64,000 bases of DNA. Source: Streptosporangium amethystogenes (lineage in GTDB: Bacteria; Actinomycetota; Actinomycetes; Streptosporangiales; Streptosporangiaceae). Position 1 is the stretch's first letter. Each line of letters opens with the position of its first letter. Location: positions 434,001 to 498,000 of the forward strand of contig NZ_JOEQ01000005.1 of NCBI RefSeq assembly GCF_000721075.1, given 5' to 3'. A model generated the notes under the pieces. The model was given only the letters and a program-made list of their open reading frames with translations. It was not told the origin of the DNA and did not search any database. Both the position numbers and the translations under genes were made by a program. Below, one piece after another: positions 43,701-50,827 of the stretch.

Positions 43701-45807
43701 GCACGACCCGACTGCCACAGGTCAGGGCACTGGCCAGATTTGGACCGGCAGTGTCGACAACGTCGCCTCCGGCACTCAGGCAAGCATTGCCGTACCGGCG
43801 GGCGAACTGATCGACGGTTGGGTGGTGCGCTGGCGTGCCCGGGCGGTCGCCGGGCAGTTGTCCTCGGCGTGGTCGGACTGGCGGCAGGTCAAGGTCGACG
43901 TCATCCAGCCCGGCGAGGAGCCGTTCGCGCAGACCACCGGACCAGTGATTCGCACCGACCAAAGCTTCACCCTCGCCACCTGGCTACGGTGGAGTGACAC
44001 GGACGGCGACTACACCGTCATCGAGCAAAAGGGCACCCACCAGGCACCGTTCCGCCTTGGCAACACGCCTGAGCACGGCTTAGTCTTTACGTTGACCAGC
44101 GACGACAGCGCTGATGCCACACAGCAGGGCGTCCTGTCTAATGTCAAACCGCCCGCCGATGAATGGTTCCACCTTGCGGGTGTTTATGATGCCAGCGCCA
44201 AGACCGCCTCGCTGTACCTCAACGGCGCGTTGCTCAAGTCTGAGGCACTCAGCACCGCCTCTTGGCAGGCAGAGACGCCGATGACTATCGGCACTGCCAT
44301 AATTGGCGATCTAGATGACATCCAAGTCTTCCAGAAACCGATGAGCGCCGACGAGGTCGCTGGGATGCACGCTGGCCACAGCGCTAAATTCTCCGCTCCT
44401 GCCGTAAGTACTGAACCCAAGCGGTCCAATAAGAAGGCGGAATCCCGTCCGGCCGACTTGGCGTCATCGATGCAAGCGAGCACGAGCTTCCCCTACGAGC
44501 GCCTGAGTACCCAACAGTGTGCTGATCTGCGCGAGAAAAAGTTCCCGACGCCACCAGGCAAGAGCCCCAACGACAACGCCATCAACTCCTCTTGGAGCGT
44601 TTACACCTACTGCACGAGCAGCAACCACTCCTGGTTGGTTCAGGGCAGCAGGGGAAGCGCGGGGGGTGTTAAGTTGTCGACGTCGCTGGTTATCGACGCC
44701 TACGCGGGCGGATGGAAGAAGCACGGCGAGATAGCCCGAGATGACGGGAAGGGCGCTGGCGCCCGCCATCCGAGAGATATAGCAATCTACCTACGCGTCG
44801 ACAACGTCGATTACAACAGCACCTGGACCGCAGGGCACACCGGGGACGAGTACATCGACGTTACCATCGAAGCAGTCTCATCCCCCGGAAATCAGGGCAA
44901 ATGCGAACTCACCGGCAGTAAATGGAAGACCAGCTCCGGGGAAATTAGCAAAACGGTCTCACAATTGGCACGCACCTGGAAAAACAATGAAGAAGAAAGC
45001 AAAGAATGGTGGTGGACCTACCGGACGAGCGCAACAAAGAACGCCACGAACCTGGACGGAATCTCCTACTGTGCATTCCGGCCGTATGTCACCATCCACG
45101 ACGATGACGCTGGCGGGACGCCCAATAGTCGCAGCGCTCTCGACTGGGTAGGACTGGAGGCCGGTACCGTACCCGTGTGGGACAGGCCGGTGAACATCCA
45201 CGCGACCGACTCGCAAGCCCTCAAGGACAACGCTCCTAGCGTGCGCTGCGACAGCTCGGACTCCTATCAATCACACTACGCCGGGTGCATCTTCCACCGG
45301 GTCAGTCGCATCTACATGATGCACTCCACGGACCCGCCCGGAGAGAAACCCATGTCGCAAGTCGCCAACCACCTCATGATGGCTCGCGACTACCCCGAAA
45401 GCACGCAGCCCGAGGAAACGTTCGATAAGCCGCGTAAGCCTATCACCGGTAAAAAATTCCCGGGGTTTTGGCCGCGTGAAGCGCTGCATTACATGGCGCC
45501 CAATGCGCTGACAGATGATGATGTTCTGATCCGTAGTCGTAATAAAAATATGAAGGACAAGGTCTGTAGGGACCAATTCGCGGCTGAAGTGGCGGCAGGA
45601 AAGGAGTGCGACGAGTATCCCTTTGCCTCCACCCGCGAGGGAGCAGGTCAGCGAAAAGTGGATTCTGATCCTAAGACTCAGATATGGAACTTCTCAATCT
45701 GGCCCGTCATAAAAGTGCACAACGGCGCCGCCGGTAACCATAAGCAAACCTTCGAGATGCAATATCGACTCCTGAACGAGGATCCGTTCTGGGTCATTGT
45801 GGATTAG
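40777..45807 (+). CDS. Main part of the large secreted toxin-like protein with NucA/NucB-type DNase tip
   Basis: 1,676 residues in the same frame as the preceding fragment; homology begins right after the TAG at 40705, so the TTG 40777 start is only nominal. In order: end of a DNRLRE module; Big_5 Ig-like domain (TVVGAIPAADATGVVLGTQL); a truncated LamG start (AAHWKLDEGTGSIAADASGH); a second complete copy of the N-terminal/DNRLRE unit; two FN3-like repeats (each with FEIEHDPTATGQGTGQIWTG or a close variant); a LamG domain (SFTLATWLRWSDTDGDYTVI); and a C-terminal domain with CDEYPFASTREGAG and RLLNEDPFWVIVD, matching NucA/NucB-type DNases. GC falls in the last ~1.2 kb. It looks like a polymorphic toxin with a swapped nuclease tip. 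Confidence 0.75.
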   Translation: MWNHQSNTCGTSVGSGITARQITSAWDDMLLYWNSQPSVTSVGADTEYGAYSEDCNYAWNLVHSINGIVQAWVNGDTNYGIQLTAGNESELRNWRRYASEDAGGCRSEPLEDCKFQLHPPILTVDFEPVAPETFEVIYNNYTGPEKQFTYEEAKAHQQWTYDGVPSTPFMGEDAVRAQMEQPLSPDIIEPEKNVLSPEDEPALEPVPGDSVAPTVVGAIPAADATGVVLGTQLKITFSEAVWEPELSVKDPSGNEVAGVPSLAADRRELLFTPSQSLHAGTRYTAEVSEAYDQAGNGMTPHIWSFTTAVQAAAHWKLDEGTGSIAADASGHGHNATVNPTAQWMPGKIGTGLSNRATASAPLSPQAELESSPSAVAHALQKAVQDGKPVEVTSETSATSITYAQPDGKTFTTEFSAGPVRTQQNGAWVPIDTTLAEQNGVLKPKAIASGVAVTITNGGAGAFASMTAIGGQSYALRWPSPLPKPVINKNIATFTDAAGKGADLVVTVLPTGFRHDVVLRERPAKPLEIRIGAETSGLTLTEGKGGRLLLTGSKDKKLVASAPQPVMWDSSAGARPAAGRPPRARHAKIATDVVTTDGRTELVLKPDHAFLSDPATKYPVRVDPTVTLPANNDVDVNNVFNTAGNPADPTGPLLMAGTWDGNEKHRVHLRFDTASLTGTTVTDAKLSLLNMDSSGCGTTVAAGIQVRRLTSAWDENNLDWANKPTSTTEDAQINKAGFGDSCPGGPTALEWPVTGIAQDWAAGAANHGLVLQSPTETNVNNYRVLTSSEDTDFDNPPKLTITTTGPASTPAVSALTITPAQNSGGITTVTSLTPQLAATVSDTIGGTLTGQFEIEHDPTATGQGTGQIWTGASAAVTSGNQATATVPAGKLIDGWKVRWRARAANAAASTTSAWSAWQNATIDVPGPISEPAVGALQVNPSTVVNGTTVTSTLTPSLLAQVSDPAGGSLRAEYEIEHDPTATGQGTGQIWTGSVDNVASGTQASIAVPAGELIDGWVVRWRARAVAGQLSSAWSDWRQVKVDVIQPGEEPFAQTTGPVIRTDQSFTLATWLRWSDTDGDYTVIEQKGTHQAPFRLGNTPEHGLVFTLTSDDSADATQQGVLSNVKPPADEWFHLAGVYDASAKTASLYLNGALLKSEALSTASWQAETPMTIGTAIIGDLDDIQVFQKPMSADEVAGMHAGHSAKFSAPAVSTEPKRSNKKAESRPADLASSMQASTSFPYERLSTQQCADLREKKFPTPPGKSPNDNAINSSWSVYTYCTSSNHSWLVQGSRGSAGGVKLSTSLVIDAYAGGWKKHGEIARDDGKGAGARHPRDIAIYLRVDNVDYNSTWTAGHTGDEYIDVTIEAVSSPGNQGKCELTGSKWKTSSGEISKTVSQLARTWKNNEEESKEWWWTYRTSATKNATNLDGISYCAFRPYVTIHDDDAGGTPNSRSALDWVGLEAGTVPVWDRPVNIHATDSQALKDNAPSVRCDSSDSYQSHYAGCIFHRVSRIYMMHSTDPPGEKPMSQVANHLMMARDYPESTQPEETFDKPRKPITGKKFPGFWPREALHYMAPNALTDDDVLIRSRNKNMKDKVCRDQFAAEVAAGKECDEYPFASTREGAGQRKVDSDPKTQIWNFSIWPVIKVHNGAAGNHKQTFEMQYRLLNEDPFWVIVD

Positions 45808-45819
45808 CGAATCCTGATT

Positions 45820-45856
45820 GAATGCCGTCCCGCACCTTTGGTACGGGACGGCATTC
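45820..45856 (+). terminator. Stem-loop between the toxin-like gene and the putative immunity gene
   Basis: GAATGCCGTCCCG and CGGGACGGCATTC form a 13-bp perfect stem 12 bases after the toxin stop. It is followed by a small CCTTTCCTGAAAGG hairpin carrying the ribosome-binding site of the next gene. It may reduce read-through or act as an attenuator, leaving the immunity gene with its own expression. Confidence 0.7.
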
Positions 45857-45879
45857 GCCCCTTTCCTGAAAGGAAAAAA

Positions 45880-46482
45880 ATGGCTAGTCGTCACCTCTAT
45901 GACTTGCTCGAGGCTTATTGGGTAGGACCCATCAACACCTTCGCTGCTGTGTGGAGCGAAGGCCTCAGTGTAGAGGAAACTGCTTCCAGGATCGAGGCTG
46001 ACCTCAACAGCGCATACAACGTCACTCTGGCTAACTTCCCGGAAGGGTTCGAGGGTGATCAAATTCCGGACAACTATGAAGGGATAGTTCTGATTGGGAA
46101 ATTTGAATCGTGGTCGTTGGCTCTTCAGATGCAGTGTCTGGATGTAACCGAGGAGCAGGCATTATCTGCACTCTCACGCGATGGCGGCCGTGCAATTGGT
46201 ATCAGTTGGCATAGCGGGGGTGACTATCATCGCATCTTCTACGCAGTTGACGGGCTGATAGTCGACGATACTCCCATGATGTACATTCCCGAGTCCTTAA
46301 AATCTCACGCCCATGGACTAACAATGCCAGAAGATTGGGACGTTCCTGTTTATCAGGGATCCCCAACAGAAGAAATGGTTACAACAAGCCTTATTCTCAT
46401 CGGTCGAATAATTGGCCGGGAGATTGACCGGGAATGGCTCAGGGTTCCACATATGCGGTTTATTATTCGCCGAAATGCGTGA
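45880..46482 (+). CDS. Probable immunity protein for the nuclease toxin
   Basis: 200 residues, soluble, acidic in its N-terminal half. No named domain is certain, though LIGKFESWSLALQMQCLDVT and a C-terminal VPHMRFIIRR resemble immunity-type families such as DUF6461-like proteins. It begins 73 bases after the toxin-like gene on the same strand, the normal place for an immunity gene. ATG 45880 follows AAAGGAAAAAA, so the upstream in-frame ATG at 45838, inside the hairpin, is rejected. GC is near 50 percent, far below the window average, which supports horizontal transfer together with the toxin tip. Function is inferred from position. Confidence 0.6.
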   Translation: MASRHLYDLLEAYWVGPINTFAAVWSEGLSVEETASRIEADLNSAYNVTLANFPEGFEGDQIPDNYEGIVLIGKFESWSLALQMQCLDVTEEQALSALSRDGGRAIGISWHSGGDYHRIFYAVDGLIVDDTPMMYIPESLKSHAHGLTMPEDWDVPVYQGSPTEEMVTTSLILIGRIIGREIDREWLRVPHMRFIIRRNA

Positions 46483-46521
46483 CTGCTGTACTTATGCAAG
46501 CATCTACTGAGCCGATCATAA

Positions 46522-46665
46522 GTTTTGGTACGTACTGGGCGGCGGTGGGAGATCAAGTTCGGGCAGGCGCATGCTATGGGTATGGCTAGAAAAGGTCGCA
46601 GGAGGAACTTTTCCGATAGCAGCGAGCCATACAAGAGTGACCAGTTCTGGGTTAAGGTCCAATAA
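46522..46665 (+). pseudogene. Orphan toxin C-terminal tip (fragment)
   Basis: An open frame after a stop at 46519 reads RTGRRWEIKFGQAHAMGMAR, then KGRRRNFSDSSEPYKSDQFW and VKVQ-stop. It is basic and ends like secreted toxin tips (compare DPFWVIVD at the end of the large toxin), with no proper start or ribosome-binding site; an internal ATG at 46582 would give 27 residues. It lies between two immunity-like genes, as silent toxin cassettes do in polymorphic toxin loci. The call rests on position and general appearance, not on a recognised family. Confidence 0.35.
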
Positions 46666-46675
46666 AAATTGATTC

Positions 46676-46722
46676 AAGCAGGCCGGTCCAGATGCTCGAC
46701 GGAGGTCCGGGCCGGCCTGCTT
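46676..46722 (+). terminator. Stem-loop after the orphan tip
   Basis: AAGCAGGCCGG and CCGGCCTGCTT form an 11-bp perfect stem enclosing additional pairing, followed by an AT-rich stretch. It starts 10 bases after the TAA at 46663, so it terminates this cassette transcript. Confidence 0.7.
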
Positions 46723-46759
46723 ATATCTGAAATATCTGGCAATCGGGAGCTCGCCTGCC

Positions 46760-47239
46760 ATGGCGAATATCACCTCTGCGCTGACATATGAGAGCGCGCT
46801 CAAAGGACTCTATGGGATCGGCGACCTGGAGGTCGAGGAAGGTATGCATCCAGGCGTTCCGACCGCCTGGGAGGTGGGGGAGACCACCTCGGACTCGGGC
46901 TCTGGAGAGTGGTTGCACATCGGCCCCAATGGGGCGGTTCTACCCGCCAGTGAAACCGACGATGCCATTTACGTTCGATATGAACTGTGGGATTCTCCTC
47001 CGCCCCTTGACGCATCTTGGGAGCGGTCATGGACCGGCGAGACCCAGTTCACCTCGGGGAAGATTACCGCCCTGAGTATGCCTTACGACGAGATCCAGCA
47101 TCACGAGGTTTTCGACCTTGGGCGATCGGACACCACATGGGCTCTACGGGTGTCGCGGAAACTACTCCAGAACGACCGGGAATCCGACTTTTCAGCGCAA
47201 TGCGGGTCTGCCCGTCGCCACGTGGGGGGTGTCAGGTGA
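46760..47239 (+). CDS. Small soluble protein of unknown function, possible second immunity protein (C-terminus doubtful)
   Basis: 159 residues beginning ANITSALTYESALKGLYGIG. The first ~140 residues look like a real acidic soluble protein with many tryptophans and short beta-strand patterns (WLHIGPNGAVLPASETDDAI, YVRYELWDS). The last ~20 residues, after LRVSRKLLQN, become arginine-rich and unlike the rest, which suggests a frameshift or truncation near 47170. GC content is lower than in the flanking housekeeping genes. Placement after an orphan toxin tip fits a paired immunity gene. No family recognised. Confidence 0.5.
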   Translation: MANITSALTYESALKGLYGIGDLEVEEGMHPGVPTAWEVGETTSDSGSGEWLHIGPNGAVLPASETDDAIYVRYELWDSPPPLDASWERSWTGETQFTSGKITALSMPYDEIQHHEVFDLGRSDTTWALRVSRKLLQNDRESDFSAQCGSARRHVGGVR

Positions 47240-47316
47240 GTGCCTCGTAGTGGGGCCGGGCGGGGAGGACGTGGGGGCTGAGGCAGTGGGGTGGGTGGTC
47301 CCAGAGGATCACGGGG

Positions 47317-47727
47317 TCACCGGCAGGCCAGTTGGAACCAGACGACGCGGCCGGCGGGGGTTTCGTGCCAGCCCCAGGCTGAGGAGAGTTGCTGGACGAG
47401 CCAGAGGCCGCGTCCGCCGCCGCTGTCGGGGTCGGTGTCCGGGTAGACCTGGGGGTGTTGTCCGGTGGTTGATCCGGCGTCGATGACGTCGATGTGGAGC
47501 GTTCCATTGTGGCGGGCGACGGCGATGGTGACCCGGCCGCCAGGGGTACGGCCGGAGTCGGAGTGGCGCACCGAGTTGGTGACGAGTTCGGTGAGCAGGA
47601 GCAGCGCGTCGTCGGCGTGTGGGTGGTTCACGCCGTCCAGCAGGTCGCGGACGTAGCGGCGGGCCTGGGGGACGGCGGCGACCTGCGCGGGGAGGTCGAC
47701 CTGGCCCAGCGTCTCCAGTTCCCTCAC
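47317..47727 (-). CDS. ATP-binding protein of the anti-sigma factor kinase type (HATPase_c, RsbW-like)
   Basis: 136 residues. LLLLTELVTNSVRHSDSG is the N-box with its metal-binding Asn; VIDAGSTTG is the G1 box; GGGRGLWLVQQLSSAWGW is the G2 region. These small stand-alone GHKL ATPases are very numerous in Streptosporangiaceae and Streptomyces, often next to XRE/DUF397 pairs, and are thought to act as anti-sigma or regulatory kinases. It overlaps the upstream small gene by four bases (ATGA), so the two are coupled. Targets are unknown. Confidence 0.85.
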   Translation of the reverse strand: MRELETLGQVDLPAQVAAVPQARRYVRDLLDGVNHPHADDALLLLTELVTNSVRHSDSGRTPGGRVTIAVARHNGTLHIDVIDAGSTTGQHPQVYPDTDPDSGGGRGLWLVQQLSSAWGWHETPAGRVVWFQLACR

Positions 47728-48038
47728 CGGGCCACCTCCACCAGTCGCTCGGCCGCCTCCCGCATCCTGCTACGGCCGCGCCGATCCCGGCCCTGTCGAG
47801 TCCAGCCCTGCTGGTCCCGGTCCTGCTGGTCCCGGTCACGTCGCCGGCCCCAGCTGAACACCGAGGTGCGGCCCCGCTGCGCGGTGGCGATCCTTGACCG
47901 CCCCGGCGGCACAAAGATCTCCACACTCGGCCGACGGCCGGGCGAGAACCTGACCACGGAGTCGAACCCGAGATCGTTCAACTCCCAGGCCAACTCCAGC
48001 AACTCACCGCCCCACCCTTGAAGATCACGAACCCTCAT
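47724..48038 (-). CDS. Small hypothetical protein coupled to the RsbW-like ATPase
   Basis: 104 residues. The first half (LLELAWELNDLGFDSVVRFS, then VEIFVPPG) looks like a small folded domain. The C-terminal half is highly charged, with the repeat DRDQQ twice and a run of Arg and Gln, probably disordered. It overlaps the ATPase gene by four bases and faces away from the XRE regulator. Related small proteins recur in actinobacteria beside XRE/DUF397 genes. No function known. Confidence 0.6.
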   Translation of the reverse strand: MRVRDLQGWGGELLELAWELNDLGFDSVVRFSPGRRPSVEIFVPPGRSRIATAQRGRTSVFSWGRRRDRDQQDRDQQGWTRQGRDRRGRSRMREAAERLVEVAR

Positions 48039-48255
48039 CTCCTCGCCCGCCCCTCCTGCTGTGTCCCACGGGTCATACGACGCAGCGGGCCATGGGTCTC
48101 ATTGACGCCTGGCCTCGCAACACAGTCAGATAGTCCAGCGAGTACGCTGAGTTATCAAGTGGTTCTGCAAAGTTACCGATTTTCCTTCCCTCCGATTCCA
48201 CTATCACGGAGTGCCAACTAGTGCACACTGTCAGTAGTCGATTCGGGAGGTTGCT

Positions 48256-49119
48256 GTGGTAGCAGGACGTGGCCCCACTGTTCGACGTCGGCGACTGGCC
48301 GGCGAGCTCCGCAGGTTGCGCGACCTCAAGGCACTGACACTTGAGGAAGCCGCCCAGCGCGTCGGCTGGTCCGTCGCGAAGGTGTCCAGGATCGAGACGG
48401 CCCGAGTCGGAATCACGTCCCCGGACCTCACTCGCCTGCTCGATCTGTACGAACTCGACGAGAGCAAGCGGCCTGCCCTGCACGCGCTGGCACGAACGGC
48501 ACGCATGAAGGGCTGGTGGGACGCCTATGCAAGCTCGCTACCGAGCGACTACGCCACTTACATCCAGCTCGAAGCGGAGGCGGCATTCATCCGCAACTTC
48601 AACAATGCGCTCGTGCACGGTCTACTCCAGACAGAGGACTATGCCCGCGAGGTCATCCGTTCGGCGTTGATGGCCCTGTCGCCGCCCGCAGAAGTGGAGC
48701 GGCGTGTCGAAGTTCGACTGACTCGCCAGAAGCTTCTGCTGCGAGAAGAGAGCCCGATCCGGTTCTGGACCGTGATCGACGAGGCCGCTCTTGCCCGCCA
48801 GATCGGCTCAGCGGCGATCATGCGCGGGCAGTACGCCAAGCTCCTTGAGTTGGCGGACCAGGACAACATCACGATCCAAGTGTTGCCGCTCGCCGCTGGC
48901 GTTCACCCTGCGACCGCCGGCGCCTTCAGCATCATGGAGTTCCGTGAGATTTACGACCCTACCGTGGTGTATGTCGAGAACATGACGAGTAGCCTGTACG
49001 TGGAAAATGACACTGAAATGTACTGGTATACGCTCGCATTTGATCACTTACGAGCTGCGGCGCTCGGCCCTGACAGGTCAAAAAAATTGATCGAGCAAAT
49101 GGTCGAGGAATCCTCCTGA
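48256..49119 (+). CDS. XRE family regulator with DUF5753 (Scr1/WhiJ-type)
   Basis: 287 residues. The N-terminal XRE helix-turn-helix (about 8-65: LRDLKALTLEEAAQRVGWSV, AKVSRIETARVG) is followed by the DUF5753 effector domain (about 100-275: YIQLEAEAAFIRNFNNALVH, GLLQTEDYAR, LVGS-type IGSAAIMRGQY, LPLAAGVHPATAGAFSIMEF). With the DUF397 gene just downstream it forms the actinomycete-specific pair known from AbaA/WhiJ-like clusters and the Scr1/Scr2 system that affects development and antibiotic production. GTG 48256 has GGGAGG five bases ahead. The pair is divergent from the ATPase genes. Confidence 0.9.
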   Translation: MVAGRGPTVRRRRLAGELRRLRDLKALTLEEAAQRVGWSVAKVSRIETARVGITSPDLTRLLDLYELDESKRPALHALARTARMKGWWDAYASSLPSDYATYIQLEAEAAFIRNFNNALVHGLLQTEDYAREVIRSALMALSPPAEVERRVEVRLTRQKLLLREESPIRFWTVIDEAALARQIGSAAIMRGQYAKLLELADQDNITIQVLPLAAGVHPATAGAFSIMEFREIYDPTVVYVENMTSSLYVENDTEMYWYTLAFDHLRAAALGPDRSKKLIEQMVEESS

Positions 49120-49158
49120 GGTATGTCCTGTACTCAGTGAGAAAGGTGGAGGTCCGAA

Positions 49159-49452
49159 GTGGATACGTCCCGTATCGAGTGGCGCAAGAGCAGTCGTAGC
49201 GGCAACGGCTCTGACTGCGTCGAGGTAGGTGTCTGGCGCGAGAGCTCCCTCAGCGGTAACGGCCCAGACTGTGTCGAAGTCGCCCTCGCCGACACTCTCC
49301 AGGCCGACGCCGAAACCGCCCCGGACGCCGACCGGCTCGTCCTGGTCCGTGACTCCAAGGACCCCGAGGGGCCGGTGCTGTCCTTCGCCCCGTCCGAGTG
49401 GGATGCCTTCCTCGGGATGATCAAGGGTGGGGAGTTCGCCGATCTGAGCTGA
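49159..49452 (+). CDS. DUF397 protein (Scr2-like) with duplicated N-terminal motif
   Basis: 97 residues. The DUF397 motif WRKSSRSGNGSDCVEV (about 8-23) is immediately repeated as WRESSLSGNGPDCVEVA (27-43), after which the domain finishes with the standard LVLVRDSKDPEGPVLSFAPS and WDAFL. Canonical members have the motif once and 60-75 residues, so this copy carries an internal half-repeat. It is the probable partner of the XRE protein encoded 39 bases upstream. GAAAGGTGGAGG precedes the GTG start. Confidence 0.88.
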   Translation: MDTSRIEWRKSSRSGNGSDCVEVGVWRESSLSGNGPDCVEVALADTLQADAETAPDADRLVLVRDSKDPEGPVLSFAPSEWDAFLGMIKGGEFADLS

Positions 49453-49472
49453 CCGCCATGGCGGTACGGGGT

Positions 49473-49490
49473 CCTCCGTTTCTGCGGAGG
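49473..49490 (+). terminator. Stem-loop after the DUF397 gene
   Basis: CCTCCG-TTTCTG-CGGAGG forms a 6-bp stem, flanked by further GTAC/GTAC complementarity, 20 bases after the DUF397 stop. Confidence 0.5.
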
Positions 49491-49864
49491 GCGTACGGCC
49501 CGGCTGAGACTTGACTGGAGCCGATCTTCGAGGACCGTTCCGAGGTCACCCGTGCGGCCGGGCTCCCGGGCGGAGAGGCGTCGGTCGATCCCGGCATGCG
49601 AACGAGGGGAGGAGCAGGCCGCCGGATGACTCCGGGCACGGGTATTCGTAAAGGCCGATCGATTTAACATAACATGTCGGGAATGATGGTAAATGGGGGT
49701 GGCGTTGGGTCGGGCGTGAAAGTGGTCGGTAAGGCCCGAGACCATGATCTTTTCGGCAGGTCATCTCCTCCCGCGCCATCTGGGCCATCCGCCCCCGCCT
49801 CCGGAGGCCCGTCGGCGTCCCACCCGTAGTCCTGCCGAGACCCGTTTCGTTTTGAGGAACAGCT
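49491..49864. other. Intergenic stretch before metN
   Basis: About 370 bases with no supportable gene. The 49660-49700 part is AT-rich (TTTAACATAACATG) and is the likely promoter region for metN-metI. I looked for an S-adenosylmethionine riboswitch and saw none that I could support. Confidence 0.4.
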
Positions 49865-50827
49865 GTGATTGACGTGTCAGGCCTGCGAAAGGTCTATCAG
49901 GATCGGGGGCGCGAGGTGGTCGCCGTCGACGGCGTGGACCTCCACGTCCGCGAGGGTGAGATATACGGCGTGCTCGGGCAGAGCGGCGCCGGCAAGAGCA
50001 CCCTGCTGCGCTGCGTGAACCTCCTGGAGCGGCCCACCTCCGGCACCGTCTCGGTGGCGGGCCAGGAGCTGACGAGCCTGGCCGAGCGGGACCTGCGCAA
50101 GGCGAGGCAGCGGATCGGAATGATCCACCAGCATTTCGCGCTGCTCTCCTCCCGCACCGTCGCGGGCAACGTCGCCTTCCCGCTTGAGGTCATGGGGACG
50201 GCCAAGGCCGAGCGCGCCAGGCGGACCGCCGAGTTGCTGGAGCTGGTCGGGCTGGCCGACAAGGCCGGGGCGTACCCCGCGCAGCTGTCGGGAGGACAGA
50301 AGCAGCGGGTCGGCATCGCCCGCGCGCTGGCCGGCAGCCCCCCGGTCCTGCTCTCCGACGAGGCCACCTCGGCACTCGACCCCGGCACCACGCAGTCGAT
50401 CCTGGCCCTGCTCAAGAGCCTCAACCGCGAGCTCGGCCTGACCATCCTGCTGATCACCCATGAGATGCACGTCGTCAAGTCGATCTGCGACTCGGTCGCG
50501 GTCATGCGCGACGGCCTGGTCGAGGAGTCCGGGACCATCCCCGAGTTGATCTCCAGGCCCGGCTCCCGGCTCGCCGCGGAGCTGTTCCCCCTCCCCGAGC
50601 CGGAGCCGGGCAATGTCACGATCACCTTCACCGGTCAGGCCGGTGAGCCCGTGGTGTCACAGGTGGTCCGCAAGTTCGACGTGGACGTCAACATCCTCGG
50701 CGGGGCCCTGGAGGAGGTGGCGGGCGTCTCGACCGGACGGCTGCGCCTGCTCGTCACCGGTGACGAGCGCGCCGCCGCGCTCAGCTACCTGGCCGAACGC
50801 GGCCTGCTGGTCGAGGAGGCCCGATGA
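49865..50827 (+). CDS. metN: Methionine ABC transporter ATP-binding protein MetN
   Basis: 320 residues. Walker A GQSGAGKST (about 39-47), signature LSGGQKQRVGIARAL, Walker B VLLSDEATSALDP and H-loop ITHEMHVV are all intact. A C-terminal NIL regulatory domain (about 245-320, VTITFTGQAGEPVVSQVVRK) is typical of MetN, where methionine binding inhibits transport. It powers D/L-methionine uptake with MetI. GTG 49865 follows GAGGAACAGCT. It overlaps metI by four bases (ATGA). A substrate-binding metQ is not found in the next genes. Confidence 0.92.
   Translation: MIDVSGLRKVYQDRGREVVAVDGVDLHVREGEIYGVLGQSGAGKSTLLRCVNLLERPTSGTVSVAGQELTSLAERDLRKARQRIGMIHQHFALLSSRTVAGNVAFPLEVMGTAKAERARRTAELLELVGLADKAGAYPAQLSGGQKQRVGIARALAGSPPVLLSDEATSALDPGTTQSILALLKSLNRELGLTILLITHEMHVVKSICDSVAVMRDGLVEESGTIPELISRPGSRLAAELFPLPEPEPGNVTITFTGQAGEPVVSQVVRKFDVDVNILGGALEEVAGVSTGRLRLLVTGDERAAALSYLAERGLLVEEAR

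Noticed and set aside
49630..49864. Possible S-adenosylmethionine riboswitch ahead of metN
   Set aside because: I could not align the region with the SAM-I or SAM-II core; only an AT-rich promoter-like part stands out.
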